A stretch of 14,794 bases of DNA from Candidatus Bathycorpusculum sp. (GTDB lineage Archaea > Thermoproteota > Bathyarchaeia > Bathyarchaeales > Bathycorpusculaceae), in the NCBI GenBank assembly GCA_009779045.1, contig WREZ01000010.1, positions 1-14,794 on the forward strand, written 5' to 3'. The notes beneath the pieces were generated by a model that was not told the origin of the DNA, ran no database searches, and saw only the letters and a list, made by a program, of their open reading frames with translations. Below, piece by piece: positions 1-8,648 of the stretch (its first letter is position 1; the number at the start of each line of letters is the position of its first letter). The position numbers and the translations under genes are program-made.

Positions 1-702
1 ATGCGCTATCACCCCAAACTCTGTATCATCCCCAACAGATGTAACAACCATTCTACCCCGACCACCCGTAATAAAACATCCAGAGAACAACATATTTACC
101 CGCTCCGCAAGAGACACCTCTACCTTATCAAAAACAACATTAGCATCCTTACTAACGGCAACACTCTCACCTGTTAACACCGACTCATCCGAACATAACA
201 AAAAACTCTCCAACAAACGCCCATCAGCAGGTACCCTATCCCCCGTCTCCACACACACAATATCACCCACCACAACATCCCTATGCAAAACAAGCTGCAC
301 ACAACCCTCACGAATAACTTTAACAAAAACCTCCTCACTCAACTTATTAAGAGCCTCAAAAGCCTTAACACTCCGACCCTCCATAACAACCGTAATAATA
401 ACCGAAAGCAAAATAGCCACAAATATACCCCCACACTCCAAAAAATCAGCCATACCACCCGAAAAATAACGCGCCAAATTCACACCAAGAGTTACAAAAG
501 CCGCAACAAAAAGCAAAACAATCATAGGCTCTCTAACACCTGAAAAAACACGCCAAAACAACGATGGCCCCTTCACTTTTGAAAAAACATTAACACCATA
601 CAACTTTCGACTATCCACCACCTGAACACCAGACAAACCCACAGCCTTATCACTACCCAAACGTTCCAACGTAGCTTCAGCACATTCCGTAAAAGCACTC
701 AT
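1..702 (-). CDS. P-type cation-transporting ATPase, N-terminal part (cut by window edge)
   Basis: The reverse strand reads open for 234 codons from an ATG at 702 to the left edge, so the C-terminal part is outside the window. Visible parts: a cytosolic N-terminal segment (about 1-58), two membrane helices (about 60-76 and 91-108), then the actuator domain with GDRVPAD at 154-160 and the dephosphorylation loop TGES at 177-180. The order N-domain, two helices, actuator with LTGES is that of P2-type (calcium or other cation) pumps; heavy-metal P1B pumps would show extra N-terminal helices or CxxC domains, which are absent. The phosphorylation motif DKTGT should lie further left. A strong ribosome binding site (GAGGTGGG, complement of 706-713) supports the start. 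The coding strand is extremely G+T-rich. The family is clear; the transported ion cannot be told from this part. Confidence 0.9.
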   Translation of the reverse strand, partial: MSAFTECAEATLERLGSDKAVGLSGVQVVDSRKLYGVNVFSKVKGPSLFWRVFSGVREPMIVLLFVAAFVTLGVNLARYFSGGMADFLECGGIFVAILLSVIITVVMEGRSVKAFEALNKLSEEVFVKVIREGCVQLVLHRDVVVGDIVCVETGDRVPADGRLLESFLLCSDESVLTGESVAVSKDANVVFDKVEVSLAERVNMLFSGCFITGGRGRMVVTSVGDDTEFGVIAH

Positions 703-1152
703 ACTCCCACCTCTACCTTAAAAAACAAAAAGACACAAACACAACCCTATGGTTATACTTGAACTTTAACCCATATACCATACCTTAACCATTTGAATAC
801 ATATATGCGTCAGTTTTTTAAGGCAATCAATTGACTACAATTCAGTATATTGACTTACCCCACATAAATGCGTTAACTGCTCCTTTACGAACATTTCATT
901 TGTCCATATTAAATATAACGTGTCAAAATACCATACAAACTAAAAACCAGTTTCAATAAACCAACAACTTTTCTTCCGTTTTAAAACTGTTGAAAATATA
1001 CTACTCATTACATTTGCGTATATTGGACAGGCTGTTAGTTGTAATTAGTTGTTTAGTTACTTCTTTGTTAGAGGGTGTGGAGAAAAGACAAATAACTCTT
1101 TTTGTATTATTGTTTAGTATGTTGTTAGTTGTTTTGTGGGTGGTGGGTTATT
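703..1152. other. Divergent intergenic region between the P-type ATPase and the phosphopantetheinyl transferase
   Basis: About 450 AT-rich bases with no supported gene. It must carry promoters for both flanking genes, which point away from each other. The minus-strand leader has a good ribosome binding site just above 702. Several AT boxes (around 790-810, 845-855 and 1005-1025) could be TATA elements, but none stands out. Base composition switches here from A+C-rich (left) to G+T-rich (right of about 1020). No hairpin, tRNA or repeat array was recognised. Confidence 0.5.
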
Positions 1153-1821
1153 GTGTTTGAGGTTGTTGTTCTTAGGTTTGGTTCAGAGTTTTCAAGAGTT
1201 GATTATGATGGTTTGTTGTCTTTTGTTTCTTTGGAAAAGCAGGAGCGTATTAAACGGTTTGCTTTTTTTGGGGATGCATTGAATTGTTTGTTGGGTGATG
1301 TTTTAGCTCGTGTTGAGTTATGTCGTATTACGGGTCTTAGTAATTGTGAGCTTGTTTTTGATGTTAATTCTTGTGGTAAACCTTTTTTGGTAAATAATTC
1401 TAATGTTTATTATAATATTTCTCATGTTGGTAATTGTATTGCTTGTGTTGTAGGTGATGTGCCTGTTGGTGTAGATGTAGAATTGGTTAAGCCTGTTGAT
1501 GTGAGAATTGTGGAGCGGTTTTTTATGCCTGATGAGCAGGAGTATGTTTTGTCTTCTACGGGTGATTTGCGTAATATGCGGTTTTTTGAGGTGTGGACTA
1601 AGAAGGAGAGTAGAATTAAATGTGAAGGTAAGGGGTTGTTTGGGTCTTTGTCTTCTTTTAGTGTGTTTGATTCTTTAGATAAGTCTGGCGTTTTTTATCA
1701 TTGCATTTATAATAATGATGGAATTATTGGTCATGTATGTTCAAGTAAGGAAGAGTTGTTGCCATTGGTTAGAGTTATTGACATTAATTTGTTGTTGCAG
1801 TATGTTTGTTTGTTTAAATGA
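1153..1821 (+). CDS. Sfp-type 4'-phosphopantetheinyl transferase
   Basis: Transfers the phosphopantetheine arm of coenzyme A to a serine of carrier proteins; cytosolic. Sfp-family motifs are in order: GKP then an NISHVG segment, then VPVGVDVE with the magnesium-binding acidic pair, then FFEVWTKKES followed by IKCEGKG, the second metal and CoA-binding motif. About 222 residues is normal for the Sfp class. I chose GTG 1153: the reading frame is open back to TTG 1129, but starting at 1153 places the SFVSLEK segment about 23 residues from the start, as in Sfp, and a purine-rich GGTGGTGGG precedes it by about 5 bases. The gene converges on the acyl-AMP-ligase/carrier/reductase gene, whose carrier domain is its likely substrate; the 3' ends are only about 45 bases apart. 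Such transferases are uncommon in archaea. The coding strand is very G+T-rich. Confidence 0.9.
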   Translation: MFEVVVLRFGSEFSRVDYDGLLSFVSLEKQERIKRFAFFGDALNCLLGDVLARVELCRITGLSNCELVFDVNSCGKPFLVNNSNVYYNISHVGNCIACVVGDVPVGVDVELVKPVDVRIVERFFMPDEQEYVLSSTGDLRNMRFFEVWTKKESRIKCEGKGLFGSLSSFSVFDSLDKSGVFYHCIYNNDGIIGHVCSSKEELLPLVRVIDINLLLQYVCLFK

Positions 1822-1842
1822 GGTTGTAGTTGGGTTATTGTG

Positions 1843-1849
1843 TTTTTTT
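1843..1849 (+). terminator. Candidate T-run terminator after the phosphopantetheinyl transferase
   Basis: A run of seven T lies about 20 bases after the transferase stop, in a G+T-rich spacer before the convergent gene's 3' end. Archaeal termination commonly uses T-runs on the non-template strand without a hairpin. The T-rich background weakens this call. Confidence 0.35.
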
Positions 1850-1866
1850 GTGTTGGGGTGTTTTTG

Positions 1867-4800
1867 TTAGGTGGTTTTTGTGATGTAGCCCATTTTGGTG
1901 AATAGTTCTAGGTAGTTGTGGAAGGTTTTTTCGTCTATGTTTAGGCATTTGATGTCGCTGTTTTCTAGTAGGGTTTCTGTGTTTGTGGTGTCTATGTTTG
2001 CTTGTCTGTTTCCGTATCTTTCGGTTAGGGTTTCGCCGTTTTTGCGTTTGTCGGTAAATAGTTTAGATAGTATGCTTAACGCGTTTTCTTCGAAGGTGTA
2101 GCTGGTTAATTTTTTGGTCCATTCTGTGTATGGTAGGATTTCTAGTTTGTATCCTGCGGTTTTGGTGTATTTGCAGATTGTTTTAAAGTTGGTAAGGTTT
2201 TTGTTTGTAAGGTTGAAGCATTTGCCTATGGCTTTTGTTTGGTGTGATATGTGTATAATGGCTTCACTTACGTAGTCTACGGGTGTTAATGGTAGGTTTA
2301 TGTCGATGTCGGGTGCTGTGTTCATTTGTATGCATCCAACTATGGTGCGGCTTATCATGTCTTCTAGTTTCCAAATGTTTTCTTTTAGTGATGCTGTGAT
2401 TTCTCCTGGTCTATACAGTGTAATTTGTAAGCCGCGTGTTGCTGCCTCTGTTACTAGTTTTTCTGCTACCCATTTTGTTTCTGAGTATCCTAAAAAGTAG
2501 CCCTCATAATCTGTTAAAGGGTCTGATTCTAAACAATTTTTGTCAAAGTGGCTAGGATTATCATATACGCTATATGATGAGACGTAATGGAAATATTTTG
2601 GGTTTCCTGTGCAGGCAAAGCGTAGGCATTCAATTGTGCCGTTAACATTTGTCTGTTTAAGTTGGCTATAAGGGAATAAGAAATTTAGTATTGCACCATT
2701 ATGATATACTGCGTCAATTGTGTTGCAAAGGTTTGTGTATAGGGTGTTTTCTATGCCAAGGTTGGGTTTTTTTAAGTCTCCTGGTACTGCTACTATTTTG
2801 TCTTTAAATTTTTCTTCCCAGCAGTGGAAGAATTGCATGTTGTTTATGATGCGTTCCATGGCTTTTTGTTGATTTTCTGCTCTAGCATGACAATATATAG
2901 TGATGTTTTTGTCTTTATTTTGTCTAATTAGTGATCGAATTAGGTAAGCGCCTAAAAATCCTGTGCTGCCTGTAAGAAAGATGTTGTGACACTGCTCGGG
3001 CTGTGTAGTGTAGTCGCGTTGGGGGTGTATGTCCTCTGGTAAAATGCATTCTGTTGATAAATTAATAGCGTGTTGTTTTTCACCTCGCACGCTAAGTTGA
3101 ATATGATACGCTAAGTCATTTATAGTTAATGAACTGGTAAATTGTCTAATATCTATCTCTATACCTGTTTGGCGTTCTAGTTTGCTTATCATTTCAATGA
3201 CTGTAAGGGAGTTTGTACCCAAATCTGTAAAAAGTGTGTTATCATCAAAATCTATAGTCCCAACAAATCTTTGAAATACGTTTCTTACAATAGTCTTTAT
3301 TTCATCTATGGGTGCATTTATGGATATGCTTATTGCTGTTGTTGTATCCTCTGTTATTTCTGTGTTATTGTTTGTATATGAGTTTTTTGTGCTGTATAAT
3401 ATGTTTAGTTTATTTTGTTCATAGAGTTGTTTGATTGCGTTTGTTTTGATTTTTCTATTATCCGTGCGTGGGAAAGTGTTTTTTTGAACAAAGACTATGT
3501 CGCTAAATGAGAAATTGTATGCCTGCGCTACTGCACGATTGATCTCACGTACTAAAGGTGCAAATGTGCGTTCTTCACTTTCTACGCAGAGCACTGGCTC
3601 CTCTCTACTATTGGTGTGAACAGAAAAAACACTAACGCTCTCTTTTTGTATTGTGGGACATTGCTGATGTACTAAAAGCGCAATATCATTTGGAAAAATA
3701 TTTTTACCATTAACAATAATCATCTCTGTTAAACGACCTGTAAGGTACAGCTCACCATCAAAAATTAAACCCATATCCCCTGTACGATAAAACAATCCCT
3801 CAACCCCTTTAACTGTTGTACGAAAACGTTTTGTTTCAACAGAATTTTCCCAATAACCCTTACAAACATTATCCCCTTGAATGTAAATTTCGCCAATTTC
3901 ATTTTCTACACAAGGATACCCATCTTCTTTCACAGTTAAAACTTTCAAATTATTTAACGGTTTACCTAAACTAACAACTGGCTTATGCTTCTTGTTTTCC
4001 GTTATAACAAATTTACCTTCTAAATATTTGTCAAAATCAATTTTTTGACATTTATAAGAAAAAGGTGAAATGGTAGCAACACAAACACACTCAGATAAGC
4101 CATATCCAGCCGCAAAAGTTTTTTGAGAAATATTAAATAACTCACAGAATTTCTCTACCGTATGAGCATACACAAATTCTGACCCATTAATTAAGATCGT
4201 TACATGAGATAAATCATACTGTTTAGCCTCTTCTTTACTTATAATTTTTGTACAGACCTCATATGCAGAGTTAGGCGCTACAGTTACATTAACTTTGAAA
4301 TCAGATATAGCCTTTATCCAAACTGTTGGCTTTTGCAAAAACTGAAGTGTAGGTATAAAATACGCTGTACCCGTCTCAGCAAGAAGGGGAATAAATATAG
4401 TAACTATTAAACCAATATTATGATAAAAAGGAACCCATGACACAAGATTATAACCCTGCGTAAAATCTAGTACTTCCATACAATCATCAAGACAACTCAA
4501 AAGATTTTCATTTGTTACCATAACACCTTTAGGCTCAGTTGTAGAACCCGACGTGTACTGCAAATATATCAAATCGTCTTTTTGATAAGTCCTAACTGGA
4601 CTATACCTCTCATGTTTACCTACCTTATCAGTGTATATACGCTTTAAACTTATAACACGCATAAACGCTCTCTTAAGAAGCGTCTTAGTAATACTTCTCT
4701 CAGATTCTTTCTCTAGAGCATAATTAGATATAAGAAATTTTGGTTTACAGGATTTAAGCGCAGAAATAAAACGAGACAATTTAGCACCATCTATAGGCGG

Positions 4801-5073
4801 AGGAATAACAGTAAACACAACACCCTCCATCATACAACCCAAAATCGCATAAACAGTCCCTACATCCTGCATAGAAAAAATAATAGCCCTATCACCCCTC
4901 TTTGCACCCTTCTTCTTTAAAGTTGCAGCTATATCCCGCGATTTATCATACAACTGCCTAACACTAACCTGCTGCATACCAAAGGGCTCTTTACTACAAT
5001 CCAAAAAATTAAACACACAACGCTCAGGATTACTTTTTACCCCCCTGTATAAGTATTCAAGAATACTCTCCAT
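1867..5073 (-). CDS. Fatty-acyl-AMP ligase / acyl carrier / thioester reductase fusion (carboxylic-acid-reductase-like, NRPS-like)
   Basis: A 1068-residue three-domain enzyme. Residues about 1-550 form an adenylating domain: YTSGSTTEPKG (173-183), SWVPFYHNIGLI (212-223), INGSEFV (295-301), AAGYGLSE (321-328), YRTGD (429-433), and a TDNRK end motif with the probable catalytic lysine at 541. The SW-PFYH-GL and RLTEMIIVNGKNIFPNDI segments resemble fatty-acyl-AMP ligases more than amino-acid adenylation domains. Residues about 585-660 are an acyl carrier domain with LGTNSL (618-623), Ser622 being the phosphopantetheine site; N replaces the usual D before it. Residues about 696-1068 are a thioester reductase: GSTGFLG (702-708) binds NAD(P)H, and YSETK (Tyr863, Lys867) is the short-chain-dehydrogenase catalytic pair. 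Predicted reaction: acid + ATP to acyl-AMP, loading on the carrier, then NAD(P)H release as aldehyde or alcohol. ATG 5073 has a GAGGGGT ribosome binding site. GC skew reverses inside the gene near 3600. Substrate unknown. Confidence 0.92.
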   Translation of the reverse strand: MESILEYLYRGVKSNPERCVFNFLDCSKEPFGMQQVSVRQLYDKSRDIAATLKKKGAKRGDRAIIFSMQDVGTVYAILGCMMEGVVFTVIPPPIDGAKLSRFISALKSCKPKFLISNYALEKESERSITKTLLKRAFMRVISLKRIYTDKVGKHERYSPVRTYQKDDLIYLQYTSGSTTEPKGVMVTNENLLSCLDDCMEVLDFTQGYNLVSWVPFYHNIGLIVTIFIPLLAETGTAYFIPTLQFLQKPTVWIKAISDFKVNVTVAPNSAYEVCTKIISKEEAKQYDLSHVTILINGSEFVYAHTVEKFCELFNISQKTFAAGYGLSECVCVATISPFSYKCQKIDFDKYLEGKFVITENKKHKPVVSLGKPLNNLKVLTVKEDGYPCVENEIGEIYIQGDNVCKGYWENSVETKRFRTTVKGVEGLFYRTGDMGLIFDGELYLTGRLTEMIIVNGKNIFPNDIALLVHQQCPTIQKESVSVFSVHTNSREEPVLCVESEERTFAPLVREINRAVAQAYNFSFSDIVFVQKNTFPRTDNRKIKTNAIKQLYEQNKLNILYSTKNSYTNNNTEITEDTTTAISISINAPIDEIKTIVRNVFQRFVGTIDFDDNTLFTDLGTNSLTVIEMISKLERQTGIEIDIRQFTSSLTINDLAYHIQLSVRGEKQHAINLSTECILPEDIHPQRDYTTQPEQCHNIFLTGSTGFLGAYLIRSLIRQNKDKNITIYCHARAENQQKAMERIINNMQFFHCWEEKFKDKIVAVPGDLKKPNLGIENTLYTNLCNTIDAVYHNGAILNFLFPYSQLKQTNVNGTIECLRFACTGNPKYFHYVSSYSVYDNPSHFDKNCLESDPLTDYEGYFLGYSETKWVAEKLVTEAATRGLQITLYRPGEITASLKENIWKLEDMISRTIVGCIQMNTAPDIDINLPLTPVDYVSEAIIHISHQTKAIGKCFNLTNKNLTNFKTICKYTKTAGYKLEILPYTEWTKKLTSYTFEENALSILSKLFTDKRKNGETLTERYGNRQANIDTTNTETLLENSDIKCLNIDEKTFHNYLELFTKMGYITKTT

Positions 5074-5609
5074 ACTTACTTACCCCTCAACAAGAAAATA
5101 CTCTTGACACCTACAAAAAAGACAACAACATACTGTATAAAAAACTATAAAACACCCAAAAACTTTACCCACATACAAAGCTCCTAACTGCCCAATCGCT
5201 TCTCCCCCAAAAACCAAAGACTTATTCCCTCTCTTATTAGCAAACAATTTTACCCAATAACCCGCCAAACAATACTTGCTTCGAATTTTTCCTAAACATC
5301 ACTTATTAATGTTACTACTCAGCAAGCTTGGACAATATTCTATACTTCTATGTTTTGGAAACAATAATGTCAACCTTTCGCTCTATAAGTAAAAACTCTC
5401 ATTTCGAAACTTAGGGTGTAAATGTATAGTGCAAAAGCAGTGAGACCTTAGGTTGTAAAACTTGTGATGCTCATTTTAGTTTATTAAGAGTAGTTGATAA
5501 AAATCTGCTGTTTTTCAGGTGAGTGTTGTGTTGGTGTATGAAAATTAAGGAGGGGGTTTGGGTTGTTGTTGTTGTTGTTGTGTTGCACGTTTGTGTGCAG
5601 TATGTTTTG
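5074..5609. other. Long intergenic region upstream of the ligase/reductase gene
   Basis: About 535 bases with no convincing gene. It holds the minus-strand leader and promoter of the ligase/carrier/reductase gene and the region beyond the 3' end of the GTPase gene. AT boxes on the minus strand around 5335-5350 and 5383-5390 are possible TATA elements. Two imperfect direct repeats lie at about 5409-5426 and 5445-5462 (ttagggtgtaaa versus ttaggttgtaaa). A six-unit GTT run lies at 5562-5579. Composition switches here from A+C-rich (left) to G+T-rich (right). A small minus-strand reading frame (5080-5268) lacks a ribosome binding site and is not called. Confidence 0.5.
5562..5579. repeat. GTT trinucleotide microsatellite
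   Basis: Six perfect GTT units sit in the spacer just beyond the 3' end of the GTPase gene, inside a strongly G+T-rich stretch. It probably reflects slippage in low-complexity DNA; no function is suggested by the sequence. Confidence 0.75.
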
Positions 5610-6953
5610 TTAGTTTACCCTTTTGATTTTTTTGATAAAGTTTTCTAGGATATCTTCTAGGTTGGGGTTGCCGATTTCTTGTAGGCTGTATTGTACGCGT
5701 GTGTTTGGTTTGTTGATTTGTATTATTCTTCCTAAGTCTATTGGTGTGGCGATGATTACTGAGTCGCATTCGGTTTTTTCTATGGTGGCGGCTAGATCTT
5801 TCATTTGTTGCTCGCCATAGCCCATGGCTGGTAATAGTTTTCCAATGTTGGGGTATATGCGGTATGTTTCTGCTATTCTGCCTACTACGTAGGGTCGTGG
5901 GTCTATGATTTCTGCGGCGCCAAAGCGTTGGGCTGCTACTATGCCAGCTCCGATTTTCATTTCACCATGGGTTAGTGTTGGGCCGTCTTCGATTACTAAG
6001 ACTTTTTTGCCTTTGATGACCTCTGGTTTGTCTACAGTTATGGTAGATGCTGCATCTACTACGGTGGCTTTTGGGTTTACGCGTTCAATGTTTTTTCGAA
6101 CAGTTAGTATGCTGTCTAAGTCAGCGCTATCAATTTTGTTGATTACTACTGCATCAGCTATGCGTAGAGTTACTTCTCCTGGGTAATATGAGAGTTCATG
6201 TCCTGGACGTAGGGGGTCTACTACTGTTATCATTAAGTCAGGGCGGTAGAATGGGAAGTCGTTGTTGCCCCCGTCCCATAGAATGACATCACAACCTTCG
6301 GGGTCGTTTTCTATTGCTTTTAGAATTGCGCCATAATCTACACCTGCGTAAATTATGTTGCCTCGGGCAATGTGAGGTTCAAACTCTTCCATTTCTTCAA
6401 TGGTGCATTGATTCTTTTTTAAATCGTCAATGGTTGCAAAGCGTAGCACTTTTTGTGCAACTAAATCTCCATATGGCATGGGGTGGCGGACTGCAATTAC
6501 TTTTAATCCATGTGCCATAAGTATTTCTGCAATACGTCTTGATGTTTGGCTTTTGCCACATCCTGTACGTACTGCACCCACAGCGATGACGGGCTTGGTG
6601 CTTTTTATCATGGTATTTTTGTGGCCAAATAACGAAAAGTCTGCGCCAGCAGCATTTACTTGCGCTCCTAAACTCATAACTGTAGCGTAAGGAACATCAC
6701 TGTAAGCAAAAACACATTCATCGACATCTAGTTCTTTTATAAGTCTTTGCAGATCTTCCTGCGCATAAATAGGAATGCCCTCAGGATAAAGACTGCCTGC
6801 AAGCTCTGCAGGATACTTCCTGCCTGCTATATCTGGAATTTGTGCAGCAGTGAACGCAACTACATTATAATCCGAGTTATCTCGAAAGAAAGTGTTAAAA
6901 TTATGAAAATCTCGTCCAGCTGCTCCAATTATTATGACTTTTCTTTGTGCCAT
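5610..6953 (-). CDS. Cyclic 2,3-diphosphoglycerate synthetase-like P-loop GTPase/ATPase
   Basis: A 447-residue cytosolic protein, the usual length for the cDPG synthetase family. An N-terminal Rossmann-like part (about 1-115, opening with VIIIGAAGRDFHNFNTFFRD) precedes a P-loop NTPase core: GAVRTGCGKS at 126-135, a WDGGNNDFPF segment (about 226-235), VVDPLRPGHE, and NKID at 272-275 resembling the G4 guanine-recognition motif of SIMIBI-class GTPases. Characterised methanogen members join the ends of 2,3-diphosphoglycerate with ATP, forming the thermoprotectant cyclic 2,3-diphosphoglycerate. Many homologues occur in organisms not known to make it, so the substrate here is uncertain. ATG 6953 has a GGATGGG ribosome binding site about 5 bases upstream. 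It stands alone, separated by about 255 bases from the upstream surface-protein operon on the same strand; both could share a transcript. GC skew reverses within the gene. Confidence 0.88.
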   Translation of the reverse strand: MAQRKVIIIGAAGRDFHNFNTFFRDNSDYNVVAFTAAQIPDIAGRKYPAELAGSLYPEGIPIYAQEDLQRLIKELDVDECVFAYSDVPYATVMSLGAQVNAAGADFSLFGHKNTMIKSTKPVIAVGAVRTGCGKSQTSRRIAEILMAHGLKVIAVRHPMPYGDLVAQKVLRFATIDDLKKNQCTIEEMEEFEPHIARGNIIYAGVDYGAILKAIENDPEGCDVILWDGGNNDFPFYRPDLMITVVDPLRPGHELSYYPGEVTLRIADAVVINKIDSADLDSILTVRKNIERVNPKATVVDAASTITVDKPEVIKGKKVLVIEDGPTLTHGEMKIGAGIVAAQRFGAAEIIDPRPYVVGRIAETYRIYPNIGKLLPAMGYGEQQMKDLAATIEKTECDSVIIATPIDLGRIIQINKPNTRVQYSLQEIGNPNLEDILENFIKKIKRVN

Positions 6954-7208
6954 ATTTTCCCATCCTTGATAAAACTTTTACATAAACTTATTTAATGATG
7001 GTAGGGTAAATTTCTTATTAAATATAAAGTTTCGTGCACGCTTCTTTCCTTTCCATCCAAACAAAAATACACTAAAACAACATAATTTTTTACTTCATCA
7101 TCTATTGAACTGTTTAAACCATAAAAACAATTACTACCACGATGCAAGCTTATAAAATCAAACAAAACAAGAGCAAGAAAACTCGTAGTGGTTAACCTTT
7201 TTAGGTTT

Positions 7209-8648
7209 TTATCTTTGATTCCAGTAGTATATACTGGGGTATTTTCCTGCGACAGGGTGTTTTGGGTCTTCAAAAACTATGTCTAACTTTAACCCATACT
7301 GTTCTATTTTATTTTGTAGTTGATCCCATATTTCTTGTGTAGTGTTGTCTGCATGCCATATGCCCCAAATGTTATCCTGTGAAGATCGCATACCCCAACC
7401 ATAGTTTTGAGGCAGCACCAGTGCCACTTCTGCTTTAATGCCTCCATGCTTTACCTCAGGGTTTTGAACAACCTCCCTCCAAAAACGCTCCAACGCCACA
7501 AAATGCTCCTCCTGCAAAGTATTAGGATTCTTAGGATCTTCAGAGTAATTAAAAATCATTACATATTGCGCCCCCGCTTCATAAGACATTTTCATTTGCT
7601 CAAACATTTCCCATCCATCTGTAAGATAAGGCGGATGAGTATATTTCCAGGTAATCATTGTACCCCACTGTTTATTTTGAAGCTTTGCCGCCCCACGCAC
7701 AAGAGCTATTTCTTGAATGTCAGAGTGATTCCATGCCAATTCTGCAAGCACTAAATCATAACCACTCTTATAATCCCACCAGTAAAGACCATACTCTGCA
7801 GTAAAAACCAAAACCTGCTCCTGCTCTAACTCTGCTTTATTTATCTCATCAATTAACGCATTATTCATCTTAACATACGCCATAGCCGCGTCATCATAGG
7901 TTTGAATAGGATTCTGCTCTAAAACCTGATCATATGCCTGTATTGGCTTAGAATATTTTGTAATGTTAGACATTGTAGTATAAAAATTACCGTTTTTATT
8001 TTCAAGTACCGTAATTACTCCATCCGCATAATACGTAACAGTTTCACCAAGTTTTTCCATAACAATTTTCCCATCAGGCCAATAAGTAACTGACGACAAC
8101 AAAGACGGAACACCCTCTTTGCTCTCCACATATTCATAAAGAATTATTGCCCCCTCATCAGTTTTTACAACCCCTGGCATCAACACCGACGAACCCTCTA
8201 TTTGATAAGATACCTCCAAAAAAACCATTTTATCCAACATATACCCACCCACCTCATCATTATAATAAATCCCAACAAACCGATCACCCCACCGCTCCTT
8301 AGCCCCCAAAAGCCACACATTAGAACACACATCATTACGCGTACCACCACAAACAGCATAACTCAAACCCGACGAAACAACATAATCACCAATCTCCTCC
8401 ATAGCCAAAACATCATACTGCAAAACACCTGAAAACAAAACAAACAAATTCGTATAATTCTTAACCCTATCAACAAACTCTTTAGCCTCCTCAACAGAAC
8501 TACCACAATACGTAATCCCAACATAAAACACATCCTCACCCCCACCACCACGACTAAACACCCCACCACCATACATAACCAACACCACTAAACCAACTAA
8601 CACTAAAAACACCAAAAATCCAACAATAAACACCTTTTCCCGCGCCAT
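7209..8648 (-). CDS. Membrane-anchored extracellular protein, possible TIM-barrel glycoside-hydrolase-like domain
   Basis: A 479-residue protein. Residues about 6-28 are one hydrophobic helix (a signal anchor), followed by a glycine-rich stretch and a large presumably external domain. Strand-like segments that each end in polar or aromatic residues alternate with helices: VFYVGITYC (about 40-48), LFVLFSG, RFVGIYYNDE (123-132), VLVFTAEYGLYWWDY (279-293), WGTMITWKY (about 328-336), YVMIFNYS (362-369) and EVALVLPQNYGWG (407-419). This pattern suggests a TIM barrel, perhaps glycoside-hydrolase-like; the acidic residues in YYNDE and FTAEY are candidate catalytic residues. This is an inference and no family is assigned. 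ATG 8648 was preferred to TTG 8651 because it overlaps the upstream gene's stop as TGATG, typical of translational coupling. It is the last gene of the three-gene envelope operon. Confidence 0.7.
   Translation of the reverse strand: MAREKVFIVGFLVFLVLVGLVVLVMYGGGVFSRGGGGEDVFYVGITYCGSSVEEAKEFVDRVKNYTNLFVLFSGVLQYDVLAMEEIGDYVVSSGLSYAVCGGTRNDVCSNVWLLGAKERWGDRFVGIYYNDEVGGYMLDKMVFLEVSYQIEGSSVLMPGVVKTDEGAIILYEYVESKEGVPSLLSSVTYWPDGKIVMEKLGETVTYYADGVITVLENKNGNFYTTMSNITKYSKPIQAYDQVLEQNPIQTYDDAAMAYVKMNNALIDEINKAELEQEQVLVFTAEYGLYWWDYKSGYDLVLAELAWNHSDIQEIALVRGAAKLQNKQWGTMITWKYTHPPYLTDGWEMFEQMKMSYEAGAQYVMIFNYSEDPKNPNTLQEEHFVALERFWREVVQNPEVKHGGIKAEVALVLPQNYGWGMRSSQDNIWGIWHADNTTQEIWDQLQNKIEQYGLKLDIVFEDPKHPVAGKYPSIYYWNQR

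Noticed and set aside
283..543. Plus-strand reading frame over the P-type ATPase
   Set aside because: It is a low-complexity Asn/Thr/Lys-rich translation and the shadow of the real minus-strand gene, which has clear P-type ATPase motifs.
5080..5268. A 62-codon minus-strand reading frame ending just above the ligase/reductase start, cysteine-rich at its end
   Set aside because: It starts at TTG with no ribosome binding site, its stop falls in the next gene's ribosome binding site, and its composition matches the local A+C-rich spacer. It could be a short upstream reading frame, but nothing supports it.
5409..5462. Possible regulatory RNA formed by the TTAGGGTGTAAA-type direct repeats
   Set aside because: There are only two imperfect copies, with no stable hairpin or known riboswitch core that I could find by eye.
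6992..7273. A 93-codon minus-strand reading frame between the barrel-like protein and the GTPase
   Set aside because: It begins inside the end of the upstream gene in another frame, has no ribosome binding site and no recognisable motif. The stretch is better treated as spacer.
7407..7754. Plus-strand 115-codon reading frame over the barrel-like protein gene
   Set aside because: It is antisense to a gene with a coupled start and has no family motif; the strand skew produces such open shadow frames.
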